DNA of 64,000 nt from Plazaster borealis (taxonomy: Eukaryota; Echinodermata; Asteroidea; Forcipulatida; Labidiasteridae). Both the position numbers and the translations under genes were made by a program. How positions within the stretch are numbered: position 1 is the first letter of the stretch; each line of letters starts with the position of its first letter. The stretch is from NCBI GenBank assembly GCA_021014325.1, contig CM037473.1, positions 5,085,501 through 5,149,500 on the forward strand. The letters are read 5' to 3'. The notes below the pieces were generated by a model, which saw only the letters and a program-made list of their open reading frames with translations, made no database searches and had not been told where the DNA came from. Shown here piece by piece: positions 1 to 10,716 of this stretch.

Positions 1-476
1 CTTGTTCTCACTGTTCACTGTTGGAGAGCTCATTGATCCCCCTTACTTACTAAACTACACTGGCTACCTATGGAGAAACGCATCCAGTTCAAAACTCTTC
101 TATAGGTTATTAAATGTTTGTATGACATTGCTCCACCTTATCTCTCTGATATGTTTCATCTTCGCCAAAGCAACCGTCAAGGACTCCGTTCTTCTTCCGA
201 TAGAACTCGGCTTAACACTCACAAGTCCAGATTACCTTATGGCAAACACGCCTTCTAACACTCTGCTGCTGAACTTTGGAACAGTCTCCCAATTAATGTC
301 CGTAATTCTTCTTGTGTTGTTACATTTAAGAGTAAACTTAAAACTTATCTCTTTCCTAAATAGTAGATTTAAGTTTTGTTCTGGCTTGTTTTAATTTATC
401 CTTTTCTTTTGTTATGCGCTTTGATCATGTTTTGGAAAAGCGCAATATAAATGCCTATTATTATTAATAAGCAGAG
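1..476 (+). pseudogene. 3' end of a non-LTR retrotransposon (LINE), decayed
   Basis: Frame 1 from 61 reads WLPMEKRIQFKTLL, then APPYLSDMFHLRQSNRQGLR and ELWNSLPINVRNSS, ending FKSKLKTYLFPK before TAG at 361. This is the characteristic C-terminal end of CR1/L2-like reverse-transcriptase ORFs. In-frame stops at about 103 and 259 show it is dead. The 3' UTR carries the AAGCGCAATATAAATGC-type motif and ends in an ATT-rich tail at 455-470, as usual for this class. It is cut on the left by the window edge. The 130-aa frame that opens at position 2 in another register is a shadow of this fragment. Confidence 0.8.
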
Positions 477-477
477 C

Positions 478-676
478 AGAGCTGCCAACTCTCCCTGATT
501 CTGCAGAAAGTTCCCTGAAAGTTCCCTGAAAGATCGTTCAATGTTCTGATGAACAAATTTGAAAATCTCCCTGATTCTGGAAGCTTTTTCCCTATTATGT
601 TGAATGTAATTCTAAATATCTTCCTGATTGTTGTACAAAATCTTCCTGATTGCAAGATGCAAAAGTTGGCAGCTCT
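478..676. mobile_element. short inverted-repeat element, family E copy 1
   Basis: It begins AGAGCTGCCAACT (478-490) and ends with the exact reverse complement AGTTGGCAGCTCT (664-676). The body holds several CTCCCTGATT-type repeats. It is about 200 bp, non-coding, MITE-like. A second copy lies at 5413-5613 in the same orientation. Confidence 0.7.
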
Positions 677-854
677 GAATGAGAAAGGACACAATCTATG
701 TATTTATATAATGGTTTTTATTGCACAGTAAAAATTAGCCATTAAAACAAATTTAAAACGGTAATAAACAATGAGAAGAGTGCAGAAAGAGAATCAAATC
801 TTGGGATTACAAACCTGGTTGTTTAGGCATCATCAAAGGATACATTTAACAAAC

Positions 855-980
855 CTGATGCTTCATTCTTGTGAGGGCAAGAATGATTTTCCTTCCAGTG
901 GGGGAAGGGTTACTCGGAACATTTCAAGGGGCACCAAGGCAATGACCAGGGGGCATGGAGGCGATTGCGACCATTTTTAA
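855..980. repeat. dispersed repeat N, copy 1
   Basis: Contains CAAGGGGCACCAAGGCAATG followed by ACCAGGGGGCATGGAGGCGATTG. Related copies lie at 48055-48265 and 60410-60495 and a diverged one at about 5235-5395. Function and class unknown. Confidence 0.5.
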
Positions 981-1119
981 AAGCGTGATTACTGAATTTG
1001 ATGAACTTTGTTTGTTTCGACCAATTTTGTTTAGCCTGTAGTCATAGTCAGTAGTCACATTCCCAACCAACTTATCATTTTTTCATTATCCCACCATATT
1101 GAAACTTCGTATGTACAAG

Positions 1120-1334
1120 TTGGCCCTACAGAATCCACTGGCCAAATGCCAGTTAAAACACCTGAGGACCAGTCTAACTTCACTCTAAAGATGTCGGCCT
1201 GGTTAGTTCCGTGTTGAAAAGCATCTCTATAAAAGTATGGACTAGTATTAAAGCTGATGGAATAGTGAAATGACAAGCTATTAAGTGGTCCTGCTGGCTA
1301 GTCACTGATAAAGTTAATAGGGCAAACCCTGAAT
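1120..1334 (-). mobile_element. dispersed repeat I, uninterrupted copy
   Basis: Read on the minus strand it starts CAGGGTTTGCCCTATTAACT and ends with TTAACTGGCATTTGGCCAGT. Both arms match the two halves at 18583-18650 and 19151-19285, where another element sits between them. This copy therefore shows the unoccupied state of the site. Confidence 0.65.
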
Positions 1335-1362
1335 GTCCCACTGACTGCAAAATATTAATGTT

Positions 1363-1748
1363 TAAAGGTATAGTACACGTTTGGTAATGACTCAAAACAA
1401 ATATTAGCATACAAACTTACTTGGTAACAAGCAACGGAGAGCTGTTGATAGTATAAAACATTGTAGGAAACGACTCCCTCTGAAGTAACGTAGTTTTTGA
1501 GAAAGAGGTAATTTCTCACTAAAATAATAAAAACTTCTTGCAAGAAGTTTTTATTCCTATCTGAAAGCACACAAATTTGTACAACAAGGGTGTTTTTTCT
1601 TTCATCATTTTCTTGCAACTTCGATGACCAATTGAGCCCAAATTTTCACAGGCTTGTTATTTTATGCATATATTTGTATGTATGTTGGGATACACCAAGT
1701 GAGAACACTGGTCTTTGACAATTTCCAAACGTGTTCAGTGCCTTTAAA
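1363..1748. mobile_element. TTAA-flanked inverted-repeat element, family A copy 1
   Basis: It is flanked by TTAA on both sides, with termini AGGTATAGTACACGTTTGG and its near reverse complement CCAAACGTGTTCAGTGCCT. The centre is the perfect palindrome AAAACTTCTTGCAAGAAGTTTT. About 380 bp, non-coding. TTAA duplication is the hallmark of piggyBac-type transposition, so a non-autonomous piggyBac-like MITE is the likeliest class. Confidence 0.75.
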
Positions 1749-2660
1749 CTCATGTTTTTTTGTTAGCAGACTTTTATCACTTGAATTTTTTTTTATAGAG
1801 TCATCATGTACTTAGACAGTGCAATAAGTACATGTATGGTTGAATGTTATTCCACTATAAACATTATAATGGGTGCTGATCCTTGGGTTGATGTATGTTA
1901 GATCATCCCATGGTTCAGCTAATGTGAAATCAACCAGAAATAGTTAAGCAGTGCCATCACAAAGGACCGGGGTGTTTTGGCTGGCAGTGTGCAGGGGACT
2001 CTAACTTCAGCTCAAATCTGCGGTTCCCCTGAGAATGTGATTTTTCTTTATCGCCAGGCAGTATTGTAGGGGTTTAAAGTTATGCGTTGGCCTTTTAGCA
2101 ACCTCTGATCCATTGAGTCCCCAAGGGCTGTCTGTTTATTCTGCATGAACTGTTGCCTTCAGGAAAGTTTGTGGTTGAGATTATTATTTTTTAGGAGGCA
2201 CTGCCCTTAAAAGTGAAAAAGGTTTGGGATTTCACCCCGTGGTATTGTAACATCGATTGTCATCTCCTTGGGTTTCTAGATAGATCGCTGCAGTTATATA
2301 AACTAGTTTTGACTGGACGGACTTTTGGGAATAATTGGTGAACCTTTAGGAAGGAAGATTTTTTGGATTGTTGGGGCTTCAGGGAATTTTTTGCCAAGGA
2401 GTTTACTTTAGAAGTCAGTTTATATAAGTGCCATGTGCGATTAGGAATAATCTCTGTGGAGTTATTTGGTTGTGAGTAAGAGAAACTCAACATCTCAAGA
2501 AGTGTTTTGTTCGTTGTCGGTGTTTAATGTATATTGACAGTTAAGAATGTGATCATGATACATAAAATGTACAAATGAACAGTTTTCTCCCATGGGGCTG
2601 GTCTGGTGGTCAAATGATGGTGAAAATAGCTTAAATGTTCGCGAGGTGGTCCATCCATGG
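1749..2660. other. intron/flank without recognised feature
   Basis: About 0.9 kb of apparently single-copy AT-rich DNA. No exon, tRNA-like sequence or inverted repeat stood out on either strand. Confidence 0.5.
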
Positions 2661-3006
2661 CAGGCTTCTAATCTATCCAGGATTTGTCAAAACTCGGAGG
2701 CATTTTGGACCCAAAGTTAAGTTTGGTTCAAGCACGCTGAATTGAATTGCGGTCCTTGGAGGGTGATTTACTTGGTATTTATCTTTGGTTTTAAAAGCCC
2801 TTACTGTACAATGTGGGGCCCTCTAAATGGTTTTGTCTTTATTATTTTTTTAAACTTGAGATGAATTAAGTAAACAAATAATAACAAGATAAAAAAATAG
2901 TTTAAAAACATTTTGTAGAGGTGTATCGGCCTCAATTTGCTTGTTCTGGCCCAAAATTCGTGCGAATCGGCCTGATACGCTAGCTTGTGCATGGGGGAGA
3001 ATCCTG
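2661..3006 (-). mobile_element. inverted-repeat element, family D copy 1
   Basis: On the minus strand it begins CAGGATTCTCCCCCATGCAC followed by AAGCTAGCGTATC, and ends near ACAAATCCTGGATAG. It matches 54021-54341 and 58853-59178. The consensus termini are CAGGGTTCTCCCC and GGGGAGAACCCTG. Non-coding. Confidence 0.65.
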
Positions 3007-3085
3007 CATGGTCCAACTGGCTACATGTTTTCTACTTTTTAAAATATTGTTTGTTTGTTTTTTGAGTATTTTCTCTGGAGATTAT

Positions 3086-3472
3086 TAAAGACATCGTACA
3101 CGATCGGTAATGACTCTGATAATTAATGGCAATAAAGACTTACTTGGTAAGAAGTACAGCAGCTTTGGATAGTATAATGCATTTTGAGAAACTTTTCACT
3201 TTGAAGTACTGCGGTTATGGAAAAATAGATCACTTTTTATCCTCAAAACATTTGAATCTGAGAAGCGTTACTGACAAGCGTTACATGTAATGCTTCTCAG
3301 ATTGTGTATTCCAATGCAGATTATTCTTCATGCGTGGACATAACTGCTGCAGATTTTCGGCAATATCTCAAAAATGAAATTTTCACAGGTTAGTTTTATG
3401 GTATATATCTACAACTACAGGTTTGAAACAAGCAATAGGCTCCAATTGCCAAACATGTACGACGCCTTTAAA
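3086..3472. mobile_element. family A, second subfamily, copy 2
   Basis: TTAA-AGACATCGTACACGATCGG at the left and CAAACATGTACGACGCC-TTTAA at the right. The interior differs from copy 1 but matches 34801-35191 (TTACTTGGTAAGAAG, TCTGAGAAGCGTTACTG). The centre is a hairpin between TCTGAGAAGCGTTAC and TGTAATGCTTCTCAGA. Confidence 0.7.
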
Positions 3473-3859
3473 TACCGCTTCAAAGCCAAGTTCCTCACAA
3501 AATTATACCGTTGACGCTTTACAATTGTTACAAGTACTTGCTGGGTGATGGGATACATCTGGCTTCGTTCAACACTTCCCTTGGGTGTCATTTAATGAGG
3601 AACTACATAAACACTACCCTGTGTTCCTGCTGCTTTTTCTACATCAGTCCCCTCCTGATTTTCATATTGAGCGTTACTTGATGGATACCAGTGCATTATA
3701 AATGTTAATTAGTATTTAGGGATCTGAAAGGAAACGATTTCAAGATGAGGACCATTAAAAATGTAACAGGGACATTTGAAAAAAGACACGCTTGCTGGTC
3801 TGGCTGAGGAGCGAAACTGGAAAGACAACATTTTATTCATTTCTTTATAATTCAAGTTA

Positions 3860-4010
3860 TAATAATAATATTATAAATAATAATATTAATAACATTAATA
3901 ATAATAATAGGAGACAATTATATAGCACATAATGCAGGAGCCTCTATGCGTAACATAACACATAAAACAATGAAACGTGTTGAGCAATTTTTTACAAAAA
4001 ATGTAGAATC
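3860..4010 (-). repeat. ATT-rich microsatellite with retroposon tail, minus orientation
   Basis: An (AAT)n tract at 3861-3912 adjoins GGAGACAATTATATAGCACA. Read on the minus strand this is a GCTATATAATTGTCTCC(TATT)n tail of the type that ends LINEs and SINEs in this window. Confidence 0.45.
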
Positions 4011-4026
4011 AAACAAGTTTGCATCT

Positions 4027-4397
4027 TTAAAGGCACTGTACACGTTTGGTAATTACTCAAAATATCTATTAGCATAAAAAATTACTTGGTAATGAGCAAC
4101 GGAGAGCTGTTGATAGTATAAAACATTGTGAGAAACGACTCCCTCTGAAGTATCGTAGTTTTTGAGAAAGAGGTAATTTCTCACTAAAATAATAAAAGAC
4201 TTTTTGCAAGAAGCCTTTTATTCCTATCTGAAAGCACACAAATTTTACAACAAGGGTGTTTTTTTCCCATAATTTTCTTGCAACTTCGATGACCAATTGA
4301 GCCCAAATTTTCAAAGGCTTGTTATTTTATGCATGTTGGGATACACCAAGTGAGAACACTGGTCTTTGACAATTACCAAACGTGTTCAGTGCCTTAA
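4027..4397. mobile_element. family A copy 3
   Basis: TTAA flanks on both sides, termini AGGCACTGTACACGTTTGG and CCAAACGTGTTCAGTGCC. Near-perfect central palindrome AAAGACTTTTTGCAAGAAGCCTTT with two mismatches. Confidence 0.75.
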
Positions 4398-4496
4398 ACA
4401 GCATGAGATTCTTTGAGATTCAAAGTGCAAACTTACATATGTAGGCCTATATCAAAGAAATCTTTAAAAATAATTTAATGGTATACATAACAATAG

Positions 4497-4815
4497 TGGC
4501 GTGTCGTGGCCGAGAGGATAAGAGCACCGAACTCAGGCTCTGGTGGTTCTGATCAGCAGAGTGTGGGTTCGAGTCCCGGTCGTGACACTTGTGTCCTTAA
4601 GCAAGACAATTAACCATTTTTGCTTCTCTTCACCCGGGAGTACAAATGGGTATCAATGAAAGCTGGGGAGTAACCTGCAGAGCTGGGGAGTAACCTGTGA
4701 TGGACTGGCAGTCTGTCCAGGGGGAATAGAAATATTCTCAGTTGTTTAATGCCAAGGAAGAACACTGGCCTGATTAGCCATATTATTGGCCCCTAAGGAC
4801 AGATTTTCCTTTACA
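4497..4815 (+). mobile_element. tRNA-derived SINE, family S1
   Basis: The 5' head (4497-4590) resembles a class II tRNA with a long variable arm, Leu-like: A-box region GTGGCCGAGAGGATAAGAG, B-box GGGTTCGAGTCCCGG. The body reads TGATGGACTGGCAGTCTGTC (4697-4716) and the copy fades by about 4815 without a simple-repeat tail. The anticodon stem does not pair well, so it is a retroposon, not a tRNA gene. Confidence 0.8.
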
Positions 4816-5412
4816 TGTACCAATATAGTGCCTACATGGACCAGAATTTGTGTGCATTTTGTATAAATGCAAACAAAAAACCTTATTTTTAAAGTATCAA
4901 AGATCTCTGGGGTTGTTAACCTTGTCTAACTTATTATGTAGAAATTCCCTTGAGTATGTGTCCAACACCCTGCCAAGAATCGCCCGTTGGTCTGGACCCA
5001 TGTAGGGTGAGGTTTCCAAGGTCTTACTGGGTAGTGTTTTTTCCCCTGCATGGCCCACATGGGTTGACACATTTATCATCTTGGAAAATATCCCAATCTG
5101 GTGGTGTCAGGCTTTGGTTTTTGTACTGGAACTGGTTGCTGAGATTTTTCAGTAGTTTATCATCCGTGTAATTGAAACTGGTGGTTTCTGACCTGAAGAA
5201 GAGTGACCCATAAGTTTATTTGAAAACAACTAAGGGTTGTGCACAATGTACATCAGGCCTTGAACTTCGCTCTTGAAGGGGAACAGCAATTTTCCTCTGA
5301 TAGGGGGCACTTCTATGAGGAAAATGTAAATTTGTATTGAAACCTTGCAATACAAAGGGCACCAAAGCGAAAGCACAGCGGTTAATTCGAGGCCTGTGTA
5401 CAGGTACATGTA

Positions 5413-5613
5413 GCAGAGATGCCAACTCTAACTGATTCTGCAAAAAATTCACTGAAAATAAAACAAACTTTCCATGTTCTGATGAACAAACTTGACAATC
5501 TCCCCGGTTTTCCAAACTCTTTCCCTAGTATGTTGAAGGTAATTATAAATATCTCCCTAATACATGTAGTTGTCAAAAATCTCCCTGATTGCAAGAAATG
5601 TGAGCAGCTCTGA
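5413..5613. mobile_element. short inverted-repeat element, family E copy 2
   Basis: It begins AGAGATGCCAACTCT and ends near GAGCAGCTCTG. The body parallels 478-676, including the segment CATGTTCTGATGAACAAA. The termini are more diverged than in copy 1. Confidence 0.65.
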
Positions 5614-5817
5614 TGTAGCATTTAGGCTATATGCAGTCCACATGGACATGATGGCAAGCAAAATAAAGTTAGGCCCTAATTGTTCCGTAATTCTTCCTGT
5701 GACAACACACAATTCATGTAAAGGGGAGCACTTTAAGTACCTGGAACACCAAGAAAGTGTTCCAACATGTGAATGGACATGCAGGCTTATACTGAAAACA
5801 GTTTGAGTGGATTCAGT

Positions 5818-6186
5818 AAAAGGCACTGGACACGTTTGGTAATTGTCAAAGACCAGTATTTTCGCTTGGTGTATACCAACATATAAATGCATAAAATAAC
5901 AAACCTGTGAAAATTTGGGCTCAATTGGTCAAGAAAATAATGAAAGAAAAAACACCCTTGTTGCAAAAATTTGTGTGCTTTCAGATGCCTGAAAAAGACT
6001 TCTGGCCAGAAGTCTTTTTCAGATTCAAATATTTCAGTGAGAAATTACCTCTTTTCATAAAAACTACGTAACTTCAGAAGGAGTCTTTTCTCACAATGTT
6101 ATTATATTACAGCTCTCTGTTGCTCGTTACCAAGTAATTTTTATGCTGTAATTGGAATAATTACCAAACGTGTACAGTGCCTTTAA
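5818..6186. mobile_element. family A copy 4
   Basis: Termini AGGCACTGGACACGTTTGG and CCAAACGTGTACAGTGCCT, the right one followed by TTAA; the left flank is GTAA. The central palindrome is AAAGACTTCTGGCCAGAAGTCTTT, with GGCC at the core where copy 1 has TGCA. Confidence 0.75.
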
Positions 6187-6935
6187 TGGTTTAATTATTT
6201 TTTGTTTTTTAATTGCCTCAAATTTCCATTTAAAAAGGATGGAAAAAGTTACCTACATATGTACCTTTTCTGTCCAGTTTTTTATTGAAAGTTGAGAGTA
6301 AAGTTCTACAAAATTAATTAATTGAATAAATTCAAATTATATTCAGTACAAGCCTGCATTGCCATTCACATGTTGAAACACTTTTGCAAGGTTTAAGTCA
6401 GGATTTGGTAAAAGGGTGTCAAAATTTGCTGGAAATTTAAAAACTGGGTGTCAAAATTGTTCACTTACAACACATTAACATGTAAATCATGTGACAGATA
6501 AAACAGGGTGTCCAAATTTAAAACAGGGTGTCCAAAAGACACCCAGACACCCCTCTGGCTAACACTATGCCGCTCAATAATTTAAGAAGAGTAGTTTTTA
6601 TCTCTCCTCGTATTTTTTAAATTGAAGAACCGTTTTGAATTTGAGTGTACGGTCAAATTCCCACCCATGCCACTTCATTGCATACATGTAGGTTACTGTG
6701 TTGAGCCATGAGCCGTTACACAAACAACATAGATAATACCCCCCCCCCCTCGCAAAAGTTTTCTATTATAAGTTAGCAAAAGTCGACTTAAAATATTGAT
6801 TATTGATCTCTGAATAGAAACGTTAACAATCAATGCAAAACATGACCATCTTTTCAAGGGGTCATATGCTTGTGGGATCAACTCAGATTCCATACATGTA
6901 GTTCTAAGAAACCTTTGAACGCGTTTACAAATGTA
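6187..6935. other. intron/flank, little recognised
   Basis: AT-rich DNA with a C-run at 6738-6749 and short direct repeats of AAAACAGGGTGTCCAAA around 6500-6535. No exon was supported. Confidence 0.45.
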
Positions 6936-7012
6936 CAGGATAAAAATAATAATAATGAAAACTTATAAAGTGCTCAAATCCACAAAAGTGCTCATGGCGC
7001 TAATACAAACAA
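6936..7012 (-). repeat. LINE/SINE tail fragment, minus orientation
   Basis: AATAATAATAATG followed by AAAACTTATAAAGTGCTCAA. On the minus strand this is the usual GAGCACTTTATAAG(T)ATT-rich tail. Confidence 0.4.
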
Positions 7013-7035
7013 GAACATTTTCGTGCAAGTACTTA

Positions 7036-7215
7036 AAGCAGCATGCAGCATCAGAGTCCAGCTTTCTCCTGAAGACGATCAGAGCATACTGATCGAAACG
7101 TCAAGTTGAAACCAACGGTTCTTTTCAGAACCACCCCAACTCATTTAGAGATAGTCATTACATGGTGTTACCGCAAACCTTTCCATATCGTATTTCCACC
7201 ATGCAAAGTTTCAAA
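7036..7215 (+). repeat. dispersed repeat Q, uninterrupted copy
   Basis: Shares AGTCCAGC-TTCTCCTGAAGA, CTGATCGAAA and CAGAACCACC...CCGCAAACCTT with 58757-59245, where a family D element is inserted inside it at the GGTTCT/TTTTCAGAACC point. The CGAAACGTC-type hairpin wording is common at ends of invertebrate retroelements; the class is uncertain. Confidence 0.6.
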
Positions 7216-7354
7216 TCCTACTTAAGAACATTTTTATAAAATGTACAAATTAAAATGAAACTTGAGCTTAGGAAATCAGGAATACAATTGTAAAGAAATA
7301 AAAAACACAGGAAAAACCATACCATTACTCAAATACTTGATTGAAAAGATGAGT

Positions 7355-8060
7355 CTTTAGGCCTAGGTTTTTTTTTCAAATTGGGTTAAAGAAACGGATG
7401 ATTTTACTTGTGATGGCAGTTTGTTCCATAGGCGTGGCGCAGCATTTGAGAAAGATCGGTCTCCTCATGAATGATTGGAATGGTTTCAATAGGTTAGAAT
7501 TGTAAGAGTTTGCGAGGAGGATCGTATGATTTGAGAAGATCATCAATATATGGAGGGGCATTGTTAGTGAGTGATTTATACACAAAAAAGCAGAAGTTTG
7601 TACTTTAAAGGTTGTACACTTTTGGTAACAGCTCAAAATCAGTGTCCACATTTGTTGTGATTCAACATGCATGAACAAACAAACCTGTGAAAGTTTGAGC
7701 TTAATTGGTCATCGAGGTCACGAGAAAATAGTGAAAAGAGACCTTAATGTGTTTGCTGTTTTTTCAAATTATCGCGCGTGATAAAAATTATTGTTTTACT
7801 CATTTCTCAGAACCGAGAGCATTTTAGGCAGAAATATTTTAAGGAACCCTTTCAACCATTACTTACTTTAAATCATGTAGGCCTAAGTTATGTGTGAATC
7901 TGTGAACATTGTGTTTTTCGATCTTACCAATAGTGTACAGGGCCTTTAATCCTAACTGCTTAAACTCTTTTAAAATAGGCTCAATATGGGAGGACTTTTT
8001 AGTCAAATAGAGCCGCAGAGTTCTGAATTCGCTGAAGACGCCTGCATACTAGTAACACAT
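7355..8060 (-). mobile_element. old dispersed retroelement body split by a family A insertion
   Basis: 7355-7604 and 7950-8060 look like two halves of one widespread invertebrate repeat; the part around TTTGTTCCATAGGCGTGGCG and AGAAAGATCGGTCTCCTC is the recognisable section. The halves join sensibly if 7605-7949 is removed, leaving one TTTAA. Class assignment is from memory and weak. The 100-aa minus-strand frame here is not considered a gene. Confidence 0.45.
7605..7949. mobile_element. family A, diverged copy 5
   Basis: TTTAA-AGGTTGTACACTTTTGG at the left, CCAATAGTGTACAGGGCC-TTTAA at the right. It shares ACAAACCTGTGAAAGTTTGA and ATTGGTCATCGAGGTC with the main family in its left half. Confidence 0.65.
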
Positions 8061-8241
8061 CTCCAAGATTGTGTTAATAATTTACACATTGCAACCTTGA
8101 AGTAGATACTGTTCTTTTTTCCTTTTTTTCTTGGGGGGGGGGGTTGGTCTTACAGATGAACACTTACAACCGCATGGTAGTTTGTTCAACAACTCTTCAG
8201 CCAGCCATTACAATCATTCTTTCCTTGTTTCAATTCAACCT

Positions 8242-8877
8242 TCAAAAAAATGTAAGCGCTCTGTGCCTTTCTTGTAACTGCAGACATCCCTCCAAATGCT
8301 CCAACTGTCCTCCTTTTGAAAGGGGTTTTCTTAAGAGTCTTTCTTCTCTTACGTAACAGGGACAGTTAAGCACACTTACCCAAACATCTAGGCTGATGAA
8401 TGACAGGAGGGGCAGCAATGAATGGACACCACCAGAGGAGACTCTTTTAAAGTTTGGCATGAATGCTGTAATGACCATTGGTTGTAGTGTCAATAGGAAA
8501 CTGTGTGTGCTGTTGCAGTTGAGTTTTAAGCGGTTGTTGTGTTGGCTGGGGATTGGAGGTTTTGTAATGTTGGCAAATATAACGGGCTGAGCTGTTCTGA
8601 GAAGGCTGCTCGGATTCCAAATTAGGGTTAAGCCGTTGGTGTCTTGAGTTTTAGCTTGATAGGGATGAAGGGATGATTCTGAAAAGAAAGATAGAGAGAG
8701 AGAAAAAAAGGGAGGAATATGTACTTTCTTCTTGTCCCAATTCCAGTTCAGCAAATAATTTGTTTTTGTACCTTTCCCTTGCTTGTTGAAGCCAATTGAT
8801 GCATATTTATTTGATGATTCTAAAGCAACTAATTTACATGTATGTAGGTTCAGACAGCATATATGTATGTCAGGCAT
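8242..8877 (-). CDS. long open frame of unknown meaning (211 codons)
   Basis: This is the longest uninterrupted Met-to-stop frame in the window, from ATG at 8877 to 8242 on the minus strand. Using base composition alone, a frame of this length is unlikely in 64 kb of such AT-rich DNA, though local composition bias can produce it. The product is rich in Ser, Leu, Asn and Pro, has no recognisable domain, no signal peptide and no repeated motif. Its 5' edge is not preceded by an obvious promoter and a pyrimidine/purine-biased patch (8680-8710) accounts for part of the openness. No flanking splice sites of quality were noticed. Probably non-coding, kept as an open question. Confidence 0.1.
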   Translation of the reverse strand: MPDIHICCLNLHTCKLVALESSNKYASIGFNKQGKGTKTNYLLNWNWDKKKVHIPPFFSLSLSFFSESSLHPYQAKTQDTNGLTLIWNPSSLLRTAQPVIFANITKPPIPSQHNNRLKLNCNSTHSFLLTLQPMVITAFMPNFKRVSSGGVHSLLPLLSFISLDVWVSVLNCPCYVREERLLRKPLSKGGQLEHLEGCLQLQERHRALTFF

Positions 8878-8963
8878 GTTATTTTTCCCCAGGTTTGTTT
8901 TCCTGATTTCAGGATTTCCGTTAATGTTATAGGCCTATAGTCTTATATACAGGCCTGTGAAAT

Positions 8964-8994
8964 CTCCGCTTTAAAGCGGATATCCGCTTTTTTC
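8964..8994. repeat. compound palindrome in a T-rich tract
   Basis: CCGCTTTAAAGCGG is a perfect 14-bp palindrome that overlaps a second one, GCGGATATCCGC. A long T/C-rich run follows to about 9050. It may be a transposon end or a protein-binding palindrome. Confidence 0.4.
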
Positions 8995-9249
8995 TTTTTT
9001 TGTCGATTTTTTGTTTCCGTTTTTTTCTTCTTTTTTTCCCTTCACTTTTTGGCCTTATATATGCTTGGCAACAGTAATTTACAACTACAATGATGTGAAA
9101 TAAGCCTTGTTACTGGATCAATGGGGTGCCCCAATTCGACCAACGTAAATGTGTGACATGCGCTCACTTGACGTTCCACGACCATTCTTACATCATGTAG
9201 TGTTTCAGCTCTTTTTTTAAGGATCCACTCACAGGCCTGTACATACATG

Positions 9250-9512
9250 TATAGAGCACCTTATTCTACCAATAAGGTACTCAAGGTGCTTGAACTAACA
9301 ACAACAAAATTAAGGAGATGTTTTTGAAGTTTTTTTAATTATGAGACCAATTTATGTACATGTGTAGCACCTTATAAGGGTTTATAAGGTGCTGCGGCGC
9401 ATTCAACAGCCACTGCCAGAAACACTGGGCAAACCCCTTCTCTTAGCGATAAGTGTAACTGGGTTCTTTTATGTGCATTGCACATCACACGGGACCTACG
9501 GCTTTACATCCC
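9250..9512 (-). mobile_element. SINE S1, 5'-truncated copy
   Basis: On the minus strand it contains GATGGGATGTAAAGCCGTAG, GGGTTTGCCCAGTGTTTCTG and GCACCTTATAAACC, matching the body of the S1 copies at 9790-10196 and 11136-11577. The tRNA head is absent. Confidence 0.65.
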
Positions 9513-9529
9513 ATCAAAAATATTATTCC

Positions 9530-9674
9530 TACTTAAAAGTCTGATTTACATTTTTTGGCCCTCAAAAAATAGCATACAAAGTCTATAAAAGCCTCTATCA
9601 TTATGCATGCAGATTAGGCCTTGCACTAAATAAAAATGTCCTACTTTTTGCCAAGGGCAAAATATCATGCCTGA
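9530..9674 (+). mobile_element. family G element, copy
   Basis: Contains TTTTTTGGCCCTCAAAAAAT, TCTATAAAAGCCTCTATCAT and ends AAATATCATGCCTG. It matches 43449-43645, which has CAGGCATGATATT at its left end, so the terminal CAGGCATGATATT is an inverted repeat. Confidence 0.55.
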
Positions 9675-9789
9675 CTGCAGGAAGTCAGTGCTTGTTTTGA
9701 TCAAATCTCTAGCTTTCTTTTTGTTGTGATGTTGAGAGCCAGTCTGTAAACTTCTACAATGTTACACCCTGTTTATTTCAGGGGTCTTC

Positions 9790-10196
9790 ATAATAATAGT
9801 GGCTCCTTATACAGCACACTTGTATCCATCACTCAGTGACGCTCAAGGCGCTTCAACATTCATTATTTTCCTGCAAGGTAGTGTGGAGCTATGTTTTTAA
9901 AGTATGAGACCCTTTTCCTTTACATAGCACCATGTAATGGCTTACAAGGTGCTGTGGCGCAATGTGCTGCCGATCAAACCAGGAACACCGGGGCAAACTC
10001 CTTCTCTTTTCGATAAGTGCATTGGGTTCTTTTATGTGCATTACACAACACACAAGACCAACGGCTTTACGTCCCATCGGCAGGAGGCAACAGTAATGCT
10101 TAAGTGTCTTGCTTAGGACACAAGTGTCACGGTCGGGACTCGAACCCACTAGAGCTTGAGTCCGGTGCTCTTACCCGCTCGGCCACGACACGCCAA
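9790..10196 (-). mobile_element. SINE S1, near full-length
   Basis: On the minus strand it starts GGCGTGTCGTGGCCGAGCGG, keeps the B-box GGGTTCGAGTCCCGA, runs through the body with GGGACGTAAAGCCGTTGGTC, and ends at TATAAGGAGCCACTATTATT. It is the mirror orientation of 11136-11577, so this SINE brackets the first visible exon on both sides. Confidence 0.8.
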
Positions 10197-10716
10197 CGTC
10201 TTCATGTCCTGAACCCGCTTGGAAATCTTTTTTAAACAACATGATCATTATTGTAAAGAACAGGGATGATCTTATCCAGCACTTTTGCATTAGCAAAATT
10301 TGGACTGAACAGACTTTGTGCACATAGAATGCTAATAACATTGAGTTAGCAAATGGTGATTTTTTGAGTAGCAACTGATACATTGTGCGTAGCATTTTGC
10401 TATGCTATTCAAGGGAAATTTGTTGGTTTTTTAGGTAGTTACTTATTTATAAAAAAGAAACAACTTCAAAGTGATACTTTTTAATGATCTTGTTTTAAAG
10501 TTAATAACAATTATGAGGAAAAAATGTATGAAATATTGCTTTGAGAAATTTATGACAGTTCAAATTTGGTAAAGTAAAATAGTTGTCTACGGTTTTCTAT
10601 GTTCCAAAACGAATTTGTTTTTTCTCTTTTTTGCCAAATCAATTAATCAGTAATTGAAATTCATCAGTAATTGTTCCCAGGCCATTATTTAACATTCACC
10701 CTTTCTTGTCACACAG
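10197..10716 (+). other. intron upstream of first visible exon
   Basis: About 0.5 kb of AT-rich intron ending in the acceptor at 10716. Part of it (10200-10400) shares wording with 20930-21120, including TGAGTAGCAACTGA and GCATTTTGCTA, so it is another uncharacterised dispersed repeat. Confidence 0.45.

Noticed and set aside
2..394. 130-codon frame starting at position 2
   Set aside because: The meaningful frame here is a different register that reads as the C-terminus of a LINE reverse-transcriptase ORF with stops; the long frame is its shadow.
4497..4590. tRNA-Leu-like gene (also 11136, 41801, 46366 and in reverse at 10196)
   Set aside because: Five heads share the same non-tRNA body downstream and have degraded stems; they are SINEs.
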